Positions 54,849 through 63,326 of a stretch of 64,000 nt of DNA are shown here, one piece after another. The notes under the pieces are model-generated. The model saw only the letters and a list, made by a program, of their open reading frames with translations, made no database searches and was not told the origin of the DNA. Origin of the DNA: Thiothrix lacustris DSM 21227 (GTDB lineage: Bacteria; Pseudomonadota; Gammaproteobacteria; Thiotrichales; Thiotrichaceae); NCBI RefSeq assembly GCF_000621325.1, contig NZ_KK211257.1:86793-150792 (forward strand), in the 5' to 3' direction. The stretch's first letter is position 1. Every line of letters begins with the position of its first letter. A program made the position numbers and the translations under genes.

Positions 54849-54875
54849 ACAGGGCGGCCAAGTGTGCCGCCTTGT
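54849..54875 (+). other. Intercistronic hairpin between dsrA and dsrB
   Basis: A ten-base stem (ACAGGGCGGC / GCCGCCTTGT, one G-T pair) with a seven-base loop fills the middle of the 94-bp dsrA-dsrB gap. No T-run follows, so it more likely stabilises or marks processing of the mRNA than terminates it. Confidence 0.6.
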
Positions 54876-54923
54876 TTGCCCAGATTATTGATAAATTTGA
54901 GTTTACTCTGACGGAGGCTTCAC

Positions 54924-56000
54924 ATGGCCGCACCAGAAATGCGCGATCCTATTGAGTCTGGATGCCCAGATGGTTTCCAGTACATGCACCCTGTTATGCG
55001 CCGCAACTACGGTTTGTGGGCATATCATGAAGACCCACGCCCAGGTGTGTTGGTTCACGTTTCCAAAACTGGCGAAAAAATCTGGACAGTCCGCGCGGGT
55101 ACACAACGTATCCTCGACGTGTTCACCCTGCGCAAGCTGATGGACATCGGTGACACGTATGGCGAAGGTTATGTTCACTTCACCATTCGCTCCAATATCG
55201 AATTCCAAGTGGCTGACGGCGACAAAGTAGAGCCGCTGGTTAAGGCGCTGGAAGATGCGGGTTTCCCTGTTGGTGGTACGCGTAACTCAGTGACTTCACT
55301 GTCCCACACACAAGGCTGGTTGCATTGCGACATCCCTGGTACGGACGCTTCCGGCGTGGTTAAGGCCATGATGGATGAGTTGCTGCCTGAGTTCAAAGCA
55401 TGGAACATGCCGAACCGCGTCCATATCACTACTTCTTGCTGCCAGATTAACTGTGGCGGTCAAGGCGATATCGCGATTAACGTACAGCACGTTAAGCCAC
55501 CAAAAATCAACCATGCACTGGTTGGTAATGTGTGCGAACGTCCAACGGTTGTTGCACGTTGCCCAGTGGCGGCGATTCGTCCTGCTATGGTTGACGGCAA
55601 GCCTTCCCTGGAAGTTGATGAGAAGAAGTGCATTTGCTGCGGTGCTTGCTACCCACCATGCCCTCCTATGCAGATCAACGATCACCAGTACACCCAATTG
55701 GCTGTCTGGATCGGTGGTAACCACTCCAATGCGCGTGGCAAACCAACCTTCCAACGTTTGGTTGCTGCTGGTATCCCGAACAATCCACCGCGTTGGCCTG
55801 AAGCCACGGCGATTGTTAAGAAAATTCTGGAGTGCTACAAAGCGGGCGCGAAAGATTGGGAACGTATCAACGAGTGGGTTGAGCGCATCGGCTGGCCGCG
55901 TTTCTTTGAAGTGACTGGTCTGCCATTCACCAAGTACCACATCGACAACTGGCGTGGTGCGCGTGCAAACCTGAACTCTTCAACGCATATCCGTTTCTGA
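54924..56000 (+). CDS. dsrB: Reverse dissimilatory sulfite reductase, beta subunit
   Basis: A 358-residue partner of DsrA forming the alpha2beta2 core that also binds DsrC. It carries the siroheme-coupled cluster motif CCQINCGGQGDIAI (near residue 173) with a matching VVARCPVAAIRP, and a ferredoxin motif CICCGACYPPCPPM (near residue 236). The N-terminal HPVMRRNYGLW and PGVLVHVSKTGEKIWTVRAG segments are typical. GGAGG precedes ATG 54924. Confidence 0.98.
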   Translation: MAAPEMRDPIESGCPDGFQYMHPVMRRNYGLWAYHEDPRPGVLVHVSKTGEKIWTVRAGTQRILDVFTLRKLMDIGDTYGEGYVHFTIRSNIEFQVADGDKVEPLVKALEDAGFPVGGTRNSVTSLSHTQGWLHCDIPGTDASGVVKAMMDELLPEFKAWNMPNRVHITTSCCQINCGGQGDIAINVQHVKPPKINHALVGNVCERPTVVARCPVAAIRPAMVDGKPSLEVDEKKCICCGACYPPCPPMQINDHQYTQLAVWIGGNHSNARGKPTFQRLVAAGIPNNPPRWPEATAIVKKILECYKAGAKDWERINEWVERIGWPRFFEVTGLPFTKYHIDNWRGARANLNSSTHIRF

Positions 56001-56027
56001 TCGAAGCGGCACGAGGAATAGAACGGA

Positions 56028-56420
56028 ATGAAATACACAATTCTGGTCAACGAAGGGCCTTATCAGCACCAAGCGTCTGATTCTGCCATTCAGTTCATCC
56101 GTGCTGCATTGGAGAAGGGCCACGAAATTTTTCGTGTGTTCTTCTACCATGACGGCGTAAACAACGGCACACGCTTGACTGTTCCACCGGCTGACGATCG
56201 CCTGATCCAGAAAGCCTGGTCAGAGCTGGCTGAAAAGCATGGTCTGGACTTGGTTATCTGTATCGCAGCGGCACAGCGTCGCGGCATTATGGATGCAGAT
56301 GAGGCGAAGCGTCAGGGTATGGACGCCAACAACATTGCCCCCGGTTTCCGTATTTCGGGCTTGGGTCAGTTGGTTGAAGGTGGTATTCAGTCTGACCGTT
56401 TAGTCGTGTTTGGCGATTAA
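56028..56420 (+). CDS. dsrE: DsrE, sulfurtransferase subunit of DsrEFH
   Basis: A 130-residue TusD-like subunit of the cytoplasmic DsrE2F2H2 sulfurtransferase. The active cysteine that carries the persulfide is in LDLVICIAAAQRRGI (about residue 78). DsrEFH receives sulfane sulfur and passes it to Cys of DsrC; its presence next to dsrAB is diagnostic of sulfur oxidation rather than sulfate reduction. Lies 27 bp after dsrB and 12 bp before dsrF. Confidence 0.97.
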   Translation: MKYTILVNEGPYQHQASDSAIQFIRAALEKGHEIFRVFFYHDGVNNGTRLTVPPADDRLIQKAWSELAEKHGLDLVICIAAAQRRGIMDADEAKRQGMDANNIAPGFRISGLGQLVEGGIQSDRLVVFGD

Positions 56421-56432
56421 GGAGCTGTAAAA

Positions 56433-56837
56433 ATGACTACAAAGAATTTTCTGTTTGTAAATCGTAAAGCTCCTTACGGCACGGTCTACGCGCTGGAGTC
56501 ACTGGAAGTCGTCTTGATTTCTGCTGCTTTTGAGCAAAACGTTAGTTTGGCATTCATCGACGATGGTGTTTACCAAATTACGAAAGGCCAAAACAGCAAA
56601 GGCATCGGCATGAAGAACTTCTCGCCGACCTTCCGTGCACTGGGTGACTATGACATTACCAAACTGTACGTTTCCAGTGAGTCTTTGGCAGAGCGTGGCC
56701 TGACGGTTGATGACCTGATGGAGCTGACTTACGAAGATGCCGATGATGATTACGCTGAAAAGCCTTCCATTATTCTGGTTGATGCCAAAGGCATGGCAGC
56801 AATGATGGCTGAGCAAGAAGTAATTTTGAGCTTCTAA
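56433..56837 (+). CDS. dsrF: DsrF, subunit of DsrEFH
   Basis: A 134-residue TusC-like protein (LFVNRKAPYGTVYALESLEV, FIDDGVYQIT). It has no Cys, in keeping with a structural rather than catalytic role in the DsrEFH hexamer. The middle DsrE-fold and the acidic TYEDADDDYAEK loop are visible. Spaced 14 bp from dsrH, with a good ribosome site (GGAG) before ATG 56433. Confidence 0.95.
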   Translation: MTTKNFLFVNRKAPYGTVYALESLEVVLISAAFEQNVSLAFIDDGVYQITKGQNSKGIGMKNFSPTFRALGDYDITKLYVSSESLAERGLTVDDLMELTYEDADDDYAEKPSIILVDAKGMAAMMAEQEVILSF

Positions 56838-56851
56838 CGGAGGATTTGATC

Positions 56852-57157
56852 ATGGCTATGTTACATATTGTCAATAAGTCCCCGTTTGAACGTGTGGCTT
56901 TTGATAGTTGCTTGACGCACGCTAACGCTGGCGATTCGATCATTATGATTGAAGATGCTGTGGTTGGAGCAGTCGATGGGTCAAGCTTTTCTGGTAAAGT
57001 AAAGGCTGCGATGGCAGACAAGACCGTGTATGTGTTGGGTGCAGACCTAGCAGCACGCGGTTTGGATGGCAAAGCAATGGACGGGATAGTCAGCGTTGAT
57101 TATGCAGGTTTTGTAGACCTGACAGCAAACAACGATACGACCCAAAGCTGGCTATAA
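56852..57157 (+). CDS. dsrH: DsrH, subunit of DsrEFH
   Basis: A 101-residue TusB-like protein (LHIVNKSPFERVAFDSCL, IIMIEDAVVGAV). It has a single Cys at about residue 20, the conserved DsrH cysteine. I chose ATG 56852 with CGGAGG eight bases upstream over the TTG at 56846. Completes the sulfurtransferase trio; dsrC follows after 31 bp. Confidence 0.95.
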   Translation: MAMLHIVNKSPFERVAFDSCLTHANAGDSIIMIEDAVVGAVDGSSFSGKVKAAMADKTVYVLGADLAARGLDGKAMDGIVSVDYAGFVDLTANNDTTQSWL

Positions 57158-57188
57158 GTTTTAACATTTTTTGATAGGAGGCCATCTC

Positions 57189-57524
57189 ATGGCATCACTT
57201 AACATCGGCGGCAAAGACATCGCGCTGGACGAAGAAGGCTATCTGGAGAATCTGAACGACTGGACTCCAGAAGTTGCAGAAGCGCTGGCAACAGCAGAAG
57301 ACGTTACCCTGACTAGCGAACACTGGGAAATCCTGAATTTCCTGCGTGAATACTATGAGGAGTATCAAATTGCTCCAGCGGTACGCGTTCTGACTAAAGC
57401 CGTTGGCAAGCGTTTGGGTGCTGATAAAGGTAACTCTAAGTACCTGTACAGCCTGTTCCCATACGGCCCTGGCAAGCAAGCTTGTAAATACGGCGGTCTG
57501 CCTAAACCAACGGGTTGCGTATAA
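57189..57524 (+). CDS. dsrC: DsrC, sulfur-carrier protein
   Basis: A 111-residue carrier with the intact C-terminal arm KQACKYGGLPKPTGCV. C110 is the penultimate sulfur-carrying cysteine and C99 its partner for the intramolecular disulfide. DsrC takes sulfur from DsrEFH, is the substrate-bearing partner of DsrAB, and exchanges electrons with DsrMK. It is the cysteine-bearing counterpart of the cysteine-less paralogue at 50933-51277. AGGAGG precedes ATG 57189. Confidence 0.98.
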   Translation: MASLNIGGKDIALDEEGYLENLNDWTPEVAEALATAEDVTLTSEHWEILNFLREYYEEYQIAPAVRVLTKAVGKRLGADKGNSKYLYSLFPYGPGKQACKYGGLPKPTGCV

Positions 57525-57536
57525 TTTTATAGAGTT

Positions 57537-57554
57537 GCTCCGGTTCGCCGGAGC
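57537..57554 (+). other. UUCG-capped hairpin after dsrC (attenuator or mRNA stabiliser)
   Basis: GCTCCGG-TTCG-CCGGAGC is a perfect seven-base stem with a TTCG loop, an exceptionally stable RNA tetraloop. It starts 12 bases after the dsrC stop and is followed by CTCTTCTT. It probably protects the 3' end of the dsrAB-EFH-C message or reduces read-through into dsrM. Confidence 0.7.
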
Positions 57555-57617
57555 CTCTTCTTAAGCCCTGTTGTTGACAGGTTTTCAGAAGAGAGACAAT
57601 GGCATCAGGAGTACATA

Positions 57618-58385
57618 GTGACATTCGTAAGTATCCTTTACGGACTGTTGTTTTGGGCGGCAACGTTAATTTTAGTTGGCGGTGTGGTCGTAAAAGTCCG
57701 TCAATACTGGAATACCCCAGCCCCGTTGAAGATTCCCACTACGCCTGCGCCTGTAACGCAGCGCGGTGTGGTATGGCGCATGTTCCGTGAGGTGGTGTTT
57801 TTTCAGAGCTTATTCCGCTCAAATAAAACGCTGTGGTTATTCGCAATACTGTTTCACCTATCGTTGTGGTTGGTATTGATACGTCATAGCCGTTATTTCG
57901 TCGATATGAATGACTTTTTGGTCTTCATGCAGCCTTTCGGTCGCTATGCTGGTTTTACAATGGTATTGGGTTTGGCCGGTTTGTGGGCGCGTCGCTTCTT
58001 AGTGGATCGAGTGCGTTATATTTCTGCGCCATCTGATCATTTGATGCTGGCACTGCTGATTGCGATTGGTGTAAGTGGCCTGATGATGAGCTTCGTTACC
58101 CATACGGATGTCACCCAGGTAAAAGCATTCTTTGGTGGTTTGTTGACGTTTGGTTTCTTCGGTGACGAAGGCTTGCCCGCTGATCCGATTGTATTGATTC
58201 ATTTGCTGTTGGTGGCATTGCTGATGATTATTTTCCCGATCAGTAAGTTGATGCACGCACCGGGCATATTTTTTAGCCCGACCCGTAATCAGGTGGATAA
58301 CCCGCGTGAAAAACGCCATATATCTGGCTGGGCATTGGAACTGGAACGTCAAGGTAAGTTGTACCTCGACGAACTGAAGAAATAA
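57618..58385 (+). CDS. dsrM: DsrM, membrane cytochrome b subunit (GTG start)
   Basis: A 255-residue NarI-like membrane protein with five to six helices, binding heme b. Candidate ligands are in ILFHLSLWLVLIRHSRYF and in IHLLLVALLMIIFPISKLMHA. With DsrK it passes electrons between DsrC thiols and the quinone pool. The start is GTG 57618, with AGGAG at proper spacing; no suitable ATG exists. It lies 93 bp after dsrC, behind the TTCG hairpin. Its architecture parallels isp1 of the hydrogenase operon. Confidence 0.94.
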   Translation: MTFVSILYGLLFWAATLILVGGVVVKVRQYWNTPAPLKIPTTPAPVTQRGVVWRMFREVVFFQSLFRSNKTLWLFAILFHLSLWLVLIRHSRYFVDMNDFLVFMQPFGRYAGFTMVLGLAGLWARRFLVDRVRYISAPSDHLMLALLIAIGVSGLMMSFVTHTDVTQVKAFFGGLLTFGFFGDEGLPADPIVLIHLLLVALLMIIFPISKLMHAPGIFFSPTRNQVDNPREKRHISGWALELERQGKLYLDELKK

Positions 58386-58399
58386 GAGGTAAGAGCATC

Positions 58400-59962
58400 A
58401 TGGCTGATTACGAAGTTCCAACATTAACGGGTGAAGGCTACTGCGAAGTTCCAGCAGTGCGTGAAGATGTGATGAAGGGCAAAGGCCCGTTCATCGCCAA
58501 ACCCGCCTTTCAGGAGGCAATGCACTTCCCTTCCGATTTCGCAGAAATTGGTGAATTGGTACCTAATTGGAAAGAGCGTGCACTGGATAAAATGGCTGAT
58601 TTGAAAGGCCGTTATCGTTCCCTGCAAGTGTTCTTGGATATTTGCGTTAAATGCGGCGCATGTACCGATAAGTGTCATTACTTTATTGGCACATCTGATG
58701 CGAAAAATATGCCGGTGGCACGTCAGGATTTGCTGCGTAAGGTTTATCGCCGTTACTTCACGTTTGCGGGCAAGTATTTCCCCAAGCTGGTGGGTGCAAC
58801 GGATCTGACCGAAGATGTGTTGAAGGACTGGTATAACTATTATCACCAGTGCTCACAGTGCCGCCGCTGTTCCGTGTTCTGCCCTTACGGGATCGACACG
58901 GCTGAAATTTCCATGGCTGCCCGCGAGATTTTGGATCACGTCGGTTATGGTCAGAAGTATTGTAATGAAATCCTCGGCAAGGTTTACAAGATTGGTAATA
59001 ACCTTGGTTTGCCTGGTCCTGCGCTGTTCGATACGGTTGAGGGGCTGGAAGAGGATGTGGAAGACGATACTGGTATCAAAGTCCGTTTCCCATTGGATGA
59101 AGATGGCGCAGAAGTGCTGTTGGTAACACCTTCAGCGGACTTCTTTGCTGAGCCGCACATTGATGGTTTGATTGGTTATGCCAAAGTATTCCATGAAACA
59201 GGTGTAACTTGGACATTAAGTACTGTTGCCTCGGAGGCCGGTAACTTCGGCATGTTCATCGGCTCTTACGAGACCATGCGCCGGGTTTCCCTGCGGGTTC
59301 GTGAAGCAGCGATCAAGCACAAAGTTAAACGTATTGTGTTCGGCGAATGTGGTCATGCATGGCGTGTGGCATACAGTTTCCTGAATACACTGGCTGGGCC
59401 GTTTGATTTTCTTGACCAGCGTTACCCAATACCCCAACACATTCTGGAGTTTACTTGGGGACATTTGCAGGCTGGGACGCTGAAAATTGACAAGACCGAG
59501 AATGATGACAAGGTTCTGACCTTCCACGACTCGTGCAACGTGGCACGTGGTAGCCGTATGGGTGATGCCCCCGGTGGTCAGTTTGAGATTCCACGCCATG
59601 TCATTCGCGCAGTATGTAACAATTTTGTGGATATGCCAGCAGACACCATTCATGACGCAACCTTCTGTTGTGGTGGTGGTGGTGGTTTGTTGACAGACGA
59701 CTTGATGGAAATCCGTGTCAAAGGTGCTCAGCCGCGTGCTGAAGCCCTCAAGCATGTGACTACCCATAATGGCGTGACCCACATGGCGGCGATTTGCGCG
59801 ATTTGCAAATCACAATTTACGAAAGTGTTGCCGTATTACGGTTTCACGATGGATCAGATTGTCAGTGTTCACCAATTGGTGAGTAACGCAATCATCCTGC
59901 AACGGCAAGTGTCCGTTCAGGCACGTCCTGACGAAGAAGAGGATGAGGACGACGACGCATAA
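58400..59962 (+). CDS. dsrK: DsrK, HdrD-like iron-sulfur protein
   Basis: A 520-residue cytoplasmic Fe-S protein of the DsrMKJOP complex. Two [4Fe-4S] motifs (CVKCGACTDKCHYF near residue 76 and CSQCRRCSVFCPYG near residue 152) are followed by CCG modules, the last with FHDSCNVARGS ... FCCGGGGGLLTDD ... AAICAICKSQF. The special cluster formed by the CCG residues is thought to act on the DsrC trisulfide/disulfide. The acidic tail (DEEEDEDDDA) is notable. Confidence 0.97.
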   Translation: MADYEVPTLTGEGYCEVPAVREDVMKGKGPFIAKPAFQEAMHFPSDFAEIGELVPNWKERALDKMADLKGRYRSLQVFLDICVKCGACTDKCHYFIGTSDAKNMPVARQDLLRKVYRRYFTFAGKYFPKLVGATDLTEDVLKDWYNYYHQCSQCRRCSVFCPYGIDTAEISMAAREILDHVGYGQKYCNEILGKVYKIGNNLGLPGPALFDTVEGLEEDVEDDTGIKVRFPLDEDGAEVLLVTPSADFFAEPHIDGLIGYAKVFHETGVTWTLSTVASEAGNFGMFIGSYETMRRVSLRVREAAIKHKVKRIVFGECGHAWRVAYSFLNTLAGPFDFLDQRYPIPQHILEFTWGHLQAGTLKIDKTENDDKVLTFHDSCNVARGSRMGDAPGGQFEIPRHVIRAVCNNFVDMPADTIHDATFCCGGGGGLLTDDLMEIRVKGAQPRAEALKHVTTHNGVTHMAAICAICKSQFTKVLPYYGFTMDQIVSVHQLVSNAIILQRQVSVQARPDEEEDEDDDA

Positions 59963-60039
59963 GGCGCAGTCCTCTGGTTCAAAACGATTTTAGATATTGA
60001 TTAATCCGGTATGTTCGGGTTTTCCAACAGGAGATAGGC

Positions 60040-61995
60040 ATGGCAACCGCAGCGCACGACAGCAAGCTTAAAAGTCAAACATTCCGCCGTTACAAAGACG
60101 GTGATCATGAATGGGGCAGTATGCACGACAAAATTTTTGTCGAAGATACTACGTATAAATGCCCAACCTATATCCACAAAACACCACCTTGCCAAGGTAG
60201 CTGCCCATCGGGTGAAGATATTCGTGGCTGGTTGCAAATTGTGCGCGGCATCGAGAAGCCACCCGCTGGCATGACCATGCAGGAATACGCTTTCCGCCGT
60301 TCCACCAATGCTAACCCGTTCCCGTCCATGATGGGTCGTGTTTGCCCGGCTCCTTGCCAAACAGGTTGTAACCGTAACGACGTTGACGATTTCGTTGGCA
60401 TCAACTCGGTTGAACAGTACATCGGCGATAGCGCGATTGAGGCAGGCTTCACGTTTGAAGCAGGTGCTGAATTGAGCGGCAAGAAAGTTGCCATCATCGG
60501 TGGTGGTCCAGCAGGTATGACGGCGGCTTATCAATTGCGTCGCATGGGTCATGCTTCCACTGTGTTTGAGCAGCACCCAGAACTGGGCGGCATGATGCGT
60601 TACGGCATCCCCGGCTACCGCGTACCACGCGACAAGTTGGGTGCTGAAATGCAACGTATTATCAACATGGGTGACATCACTATCAAGTGCAACACCACTG
60701 TCGGCAAAGACGTGACAATTGAAACACTGGAAAGTGATTTCGATGCAGTGCTGTGGACAGTTGGTTGCTGGAACGGTCGTGGCCTGTTCGTTGACAAGTT
60801 TGCTGAAACACCCAACTGCGTATCAGCGGTTGATTTCCTCGAGGCCTATAACAAGGGCACGATGAAATACACTGCTCCTCGCGTGGTGTGTGTCGGTGGT
60901 GGTGATACCTCCATCGACGTAGTATCCGTGTCACGCCGTATTGGTACACTGGCTAATTACGCTGAAAATGCTGAAGATTCCGCAACAGGCAAACTGGTTC
61001 ACGGTGATGTTGGTGAAAAAGCAGCACCAGCCGTTACCTTGACCACCCTGTTCCCGCTGGATCAAATGACAGCAGCAGAACACGAAGTTCAAGATGCGCT
61101 GAAAGAAGGCGTTACTATCCTGACTGAAGTCATGCCGACTGAAATTGTGTTTGGCGCTGATGGTCGTGCCATTGGCCTGAAAGTCGTCGAATGCGTGATG
61201 AAAGGCAATATGCCTGTCGCGAAAGAAGGCGGTAAAGAAACCATCATCGAAGCCGACATCATTGTTTCAGCTATTGGTCAGTTCGGTAAGCTGGATGGCA
61301 TTGACTCTTTGAACAATGGTCGTAACCAGATCAATGCTGATGGCCTGTATCAAGTACCAGGCAAGCCTGGCCACTTTGCGGCAGGTGACGTGGTTCGTCC
61401 GCATTTGCTGACAACGGCTATCGGTCAGGCGTCTATCGCTTCCGAAACCATCAACCAGTACTTGCGTGCGGAAGAGCTGAAAAAGCGTCCGAAAGTAGAC
61501 AAGCATCACTTCGATCTGATGGAAAAACTGCAAGAAGCAGGTTTGAACCCAGCCGCTTACGAAGATGCTCGCGCTGAAGACATGCGTGGTACGGATGGCT
61601 CAGGCTATGCTGTTCACAACTACGATGACCGTTCTAAAAACGTCATCGTGTCGTCTAAAGCCTTGTTCTTGGGACACTTCCCGGTTGTTGAGCGCAATTT
61701 GCGTACTGAAGATGTACCAACGGCTGAAGAAGTGTTGGGTCACTTCGCTGAGCGTATGAATCCGTTGGCAGAAGCTGATGCAATCAAAGAAGCCAAGCGC
61801 TGCATGAGCTGCGGTATGTGCTTCGAGTGTGATAACTGCGTTATCTACTGCCCGCAAACGGCTGTTTACCGTGTGCCAAAGAAACAGGCGACACTCGGTC
61901 GTTATGTTGCAACCGACTACTCCAAGTGTATCGGCTGCCACATCTGTGCAGACGTTTGCCCAACTGGTTACATCGAAATGGGGTTGGGTGAGTAA
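60040..61995 (+). CDS. dsrL: DsrL, NAD(P)H:acceptor oxidoreductase
   Basis: A 651-residue iron-sulfur flavoprotein related to the small subunit of glutamate synthase. N-terminal cluster motifs are CQGSCPSGEDIRGW and CPAPCQTGCNRND. The FAD site is IIGGGPAGMTAAYQLRRMG, the pyridine-nucleotide site GGGDTSIDVVSVSRR, and FAAGDVVRP is the second flavin motif. The C-terminus has two [4Fe-4S] motifs (CMSCGMCFECDNCVIYCP and CIGCHICADVCPTG). DsrL takes electrons from the DsrAB reaction in sulfur oxidisers and reduces NAD(P). Its presence supports the oxidative direction. Confidence 0.97.
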   Translation: MATAAHDSKLKSQTFRRYKDGDHEWGSMHDKIFVEDTTYKCPTYIHKTPPCQGSCPSGEDIRGWLQIVRGIEKPPAGMTMQEYAFRRSTNANPFPSMMGRVCPAPCQTGCNRNDVDDFVGINSVEQYIGDSAIEAGFTFEAGAELSGKKVAIIGGGPAGMTAAYQLRRMGHASTVFEQHPELGGMMRYGIPGYRVPRDKLGAEMQRIINMGDITIKCNTTVGKDVTIETLESDFDAVLWTVGCWNGRGLFVDKFAETPNCVSAVDFLEAYNKGTMKYTAPRVVCVGGGDTSIDVVSVSRRIGTLANYAENAEDSATGKLVHGDVGEKAAPAVTLTTLFPLDQMTAAEHEVQDALKEGVTILTEVMPTEIVFGADGRAIGLKVVECVMKGNMPVAKEGGKETIIEADIIVSAIGQFGKLDGIDSLNNGRNQINADGLYQVPGKPGHFAAGDVVRPHLLTTAIGQASIASETINQYLRAEELKKRPKVDKHHFDLMEKLQEAGLNPAAYEDARAEDMRGTDGSGYAVHNYDDRSKNVIVSSKALFLGHFPVVERNLRTEDVPTAEEVLGHFAERMNPLAEADAIKEAKRCMSCGMCFECDNCVIYCPQTAVYRVPKKQATLGRYVATDYSKCIGCHICADVCPTGYIEMGLGE

Positions 61996-62035
61996 TCTCA
62001 CACCATCCTTGAATGCAGGCTCGACAGGAATCAGC

Positions 62036-62557
62036 ATGACTAGTAAGTTTTCAACCGTATTTCTGGCATCAGTGTTGGCTTTAGCTGCGCTGTTGGCAGG
62101 TTGCAGCAAAGCTCCCTCGGAAGCTGATCTCAACCTTGCCACAGCGAAGCAAAAAGCTGAACAATGTGTGGAACCGGAAAACGTTATCCGTACCAAGCAC
62201 ATGGATATGCTCATGCACCAGCGTGATGCAACCGTGATCGAAGGTATCCGTACCAAGCAGCATAGCCTGAAAGAGTGCATCAATTGCCACGTTTCAGCGA
62301 CTAAAGAAGATGGTACGCCCTTGCACTACGGTGATAAAGAGCACTTCTGTACGACTTGTCATGCGGCAGTTGGTCAGAAAATTGATTGCTTCCAATGCCA
62401 TGCTGACCGCCCTGAAGTGGGTCAAGATCCGAACTACCAACACACCGTTGGTAGTGTGGAAGGTCATCACTTTACCCAAGGGGTGACGGCTGCGGCTGCC
62501 CCCACGGCGGCTGAAGTCCAGATGGTGGCACAACCACAACAAGGAGCTGCAAAATGA
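62036..62557 (+). CDS. dsrJ: DsrJ, triheme periplasmic cytochrome c
   Basis: A 173-residue protein with an N-terminal hydrophobic anchor that contains a lipobox-like LLAGC. Three heme sites are CINCH, CTTCH and CFQCH. A Cys (KAEQCVEPENV) upstream is the candidate for the unusual heme ligand reported in DsrJ. An Ala/Pro-rich C-terminal tail follows. I chose ATG 62036 because upstream frames only shadow dsrL. Overlaps dsrO by ATGA. Confidence 0.95.
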   Translation: MTSKFSTVFLASVLALAALLAGCSKAPSEADLNLATAKQKAEQCVEPENVIRTKHMDMLMHQRDATVIEGIRTKQHSLKECINCHVSATKEDGTPLHYGDKEHFCTTCHAAVGQKIDCFQCHADRPEVGQDPNYQHTVGSVEGHHFTQGVTAAAAPTAAEVQMVAQPQQGAAK

Positions 62558-63306
62558 GCCAGAACCGTGTTGATGAATACCGCCGTAATTTTATCACGGC
62601 ATTAGGTGGCGCGGCGGCGGTCGTTGCTGTTGCCCCCACGTTGTTGCTGCGTGAAGCACATGCTGCCGGTGAAGTCGCGGCCAAGCCAGCAGATCAAGCT
62701 GTCACCAATGCTAAGCGTTGGGGCATGTTGATTGATGTCACCAAACTCACCGATGGTGGTGCAGGTATGGTGGCAGCGTGTAAAAAAGAGCATGGTTGGG
62801 GTGATGAAGCGCATTCAAGCCCAGAGCAGCAAGCGCATTGGGCGCGGGTTGTGAAGGTCACGGATAAGCTCACCCATAACAGTTTCAGCTTGCCAGTCAT
62901 GTGCCAGCATTGCGAAAACCCGCCGTGCGTCGATGTTTGCCCAACAGGTGCATCCATGAAGCGTGCTGACGGTATCGTGCAAGTCAATAAGCACACTTGC
63001 ATCGGCTGCCGTTACTGCATGATGGCTTGCCCATACAAAGCACGTAGTTTTGTACATGAAGCCTTGCAAGATCAGAAGCCCCATTCCCCCCGTGGTATGG
63101 GTACGGTGGAGTCCTGCAATATGTGTGTTCACCGCATTGACAACGGTCAGTTGCCAGCGTGTGTGGAAGCAGCACCGGATGCAGTGGTCTTTGGTGATTT
63201 GAATGATCCGAATAGTGCGGTAAGCCAAGCGATGAAAACTATCGGTGGCAAGCAAATCCGTGCCGATCTTGAGTTGAATACTGGCGTGCGTTACCACGGC
63301 ATCTAA
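62554..63306 (+). CDS. dsrO: DsrO, periplasmic iron-sulfur protein
   Basis: A 250-residue ferredoxin-like protein with a Tat signal (YRRNFITALGGAAAV). Cluster motifs include CQHCENPPCVDVCPTG, CIGCRYCMMACPYK and CNMCVHRIDNGQLPACVE. With DsrJ and DsrP it forms the periplasmic side of the DsrMKJOP complex. dsrP follows after 20 bp. Confidence 0.96.
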   Translation: MSQNRVDEYRRNFITALGGAAAVVAVAPTLLLREAHAAGEVAAKPADQAVTNAKRWGMLIDVTKLTDGGAGMVAACKKEHGWGDEAHSSPEQQAHWARVVKVTDKLTHNSFSLPVMCQHCENPPCVDVCPTGASMKRADGIVQVNKHTCIGCRYCMMACPYKARSFVHEALQDQKPHSPRGMGTVESCNMCVHRIDNGQLPACVEAAPDAVVFGDLNDPNSAVSQAMKTIGGKQIRADLELNTGVRYHGI

Positions 63307-63326
63307 CGGAAAGGACGTAAATAGCG

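Noticed and set aside
61829-62035. Longer dsrJ starting at 61829
   Set aside because: This stretch is coding in another frame for the cluster-binding C-terminus of DsrL; the membrane anchor of DsrJ begins at 62036.
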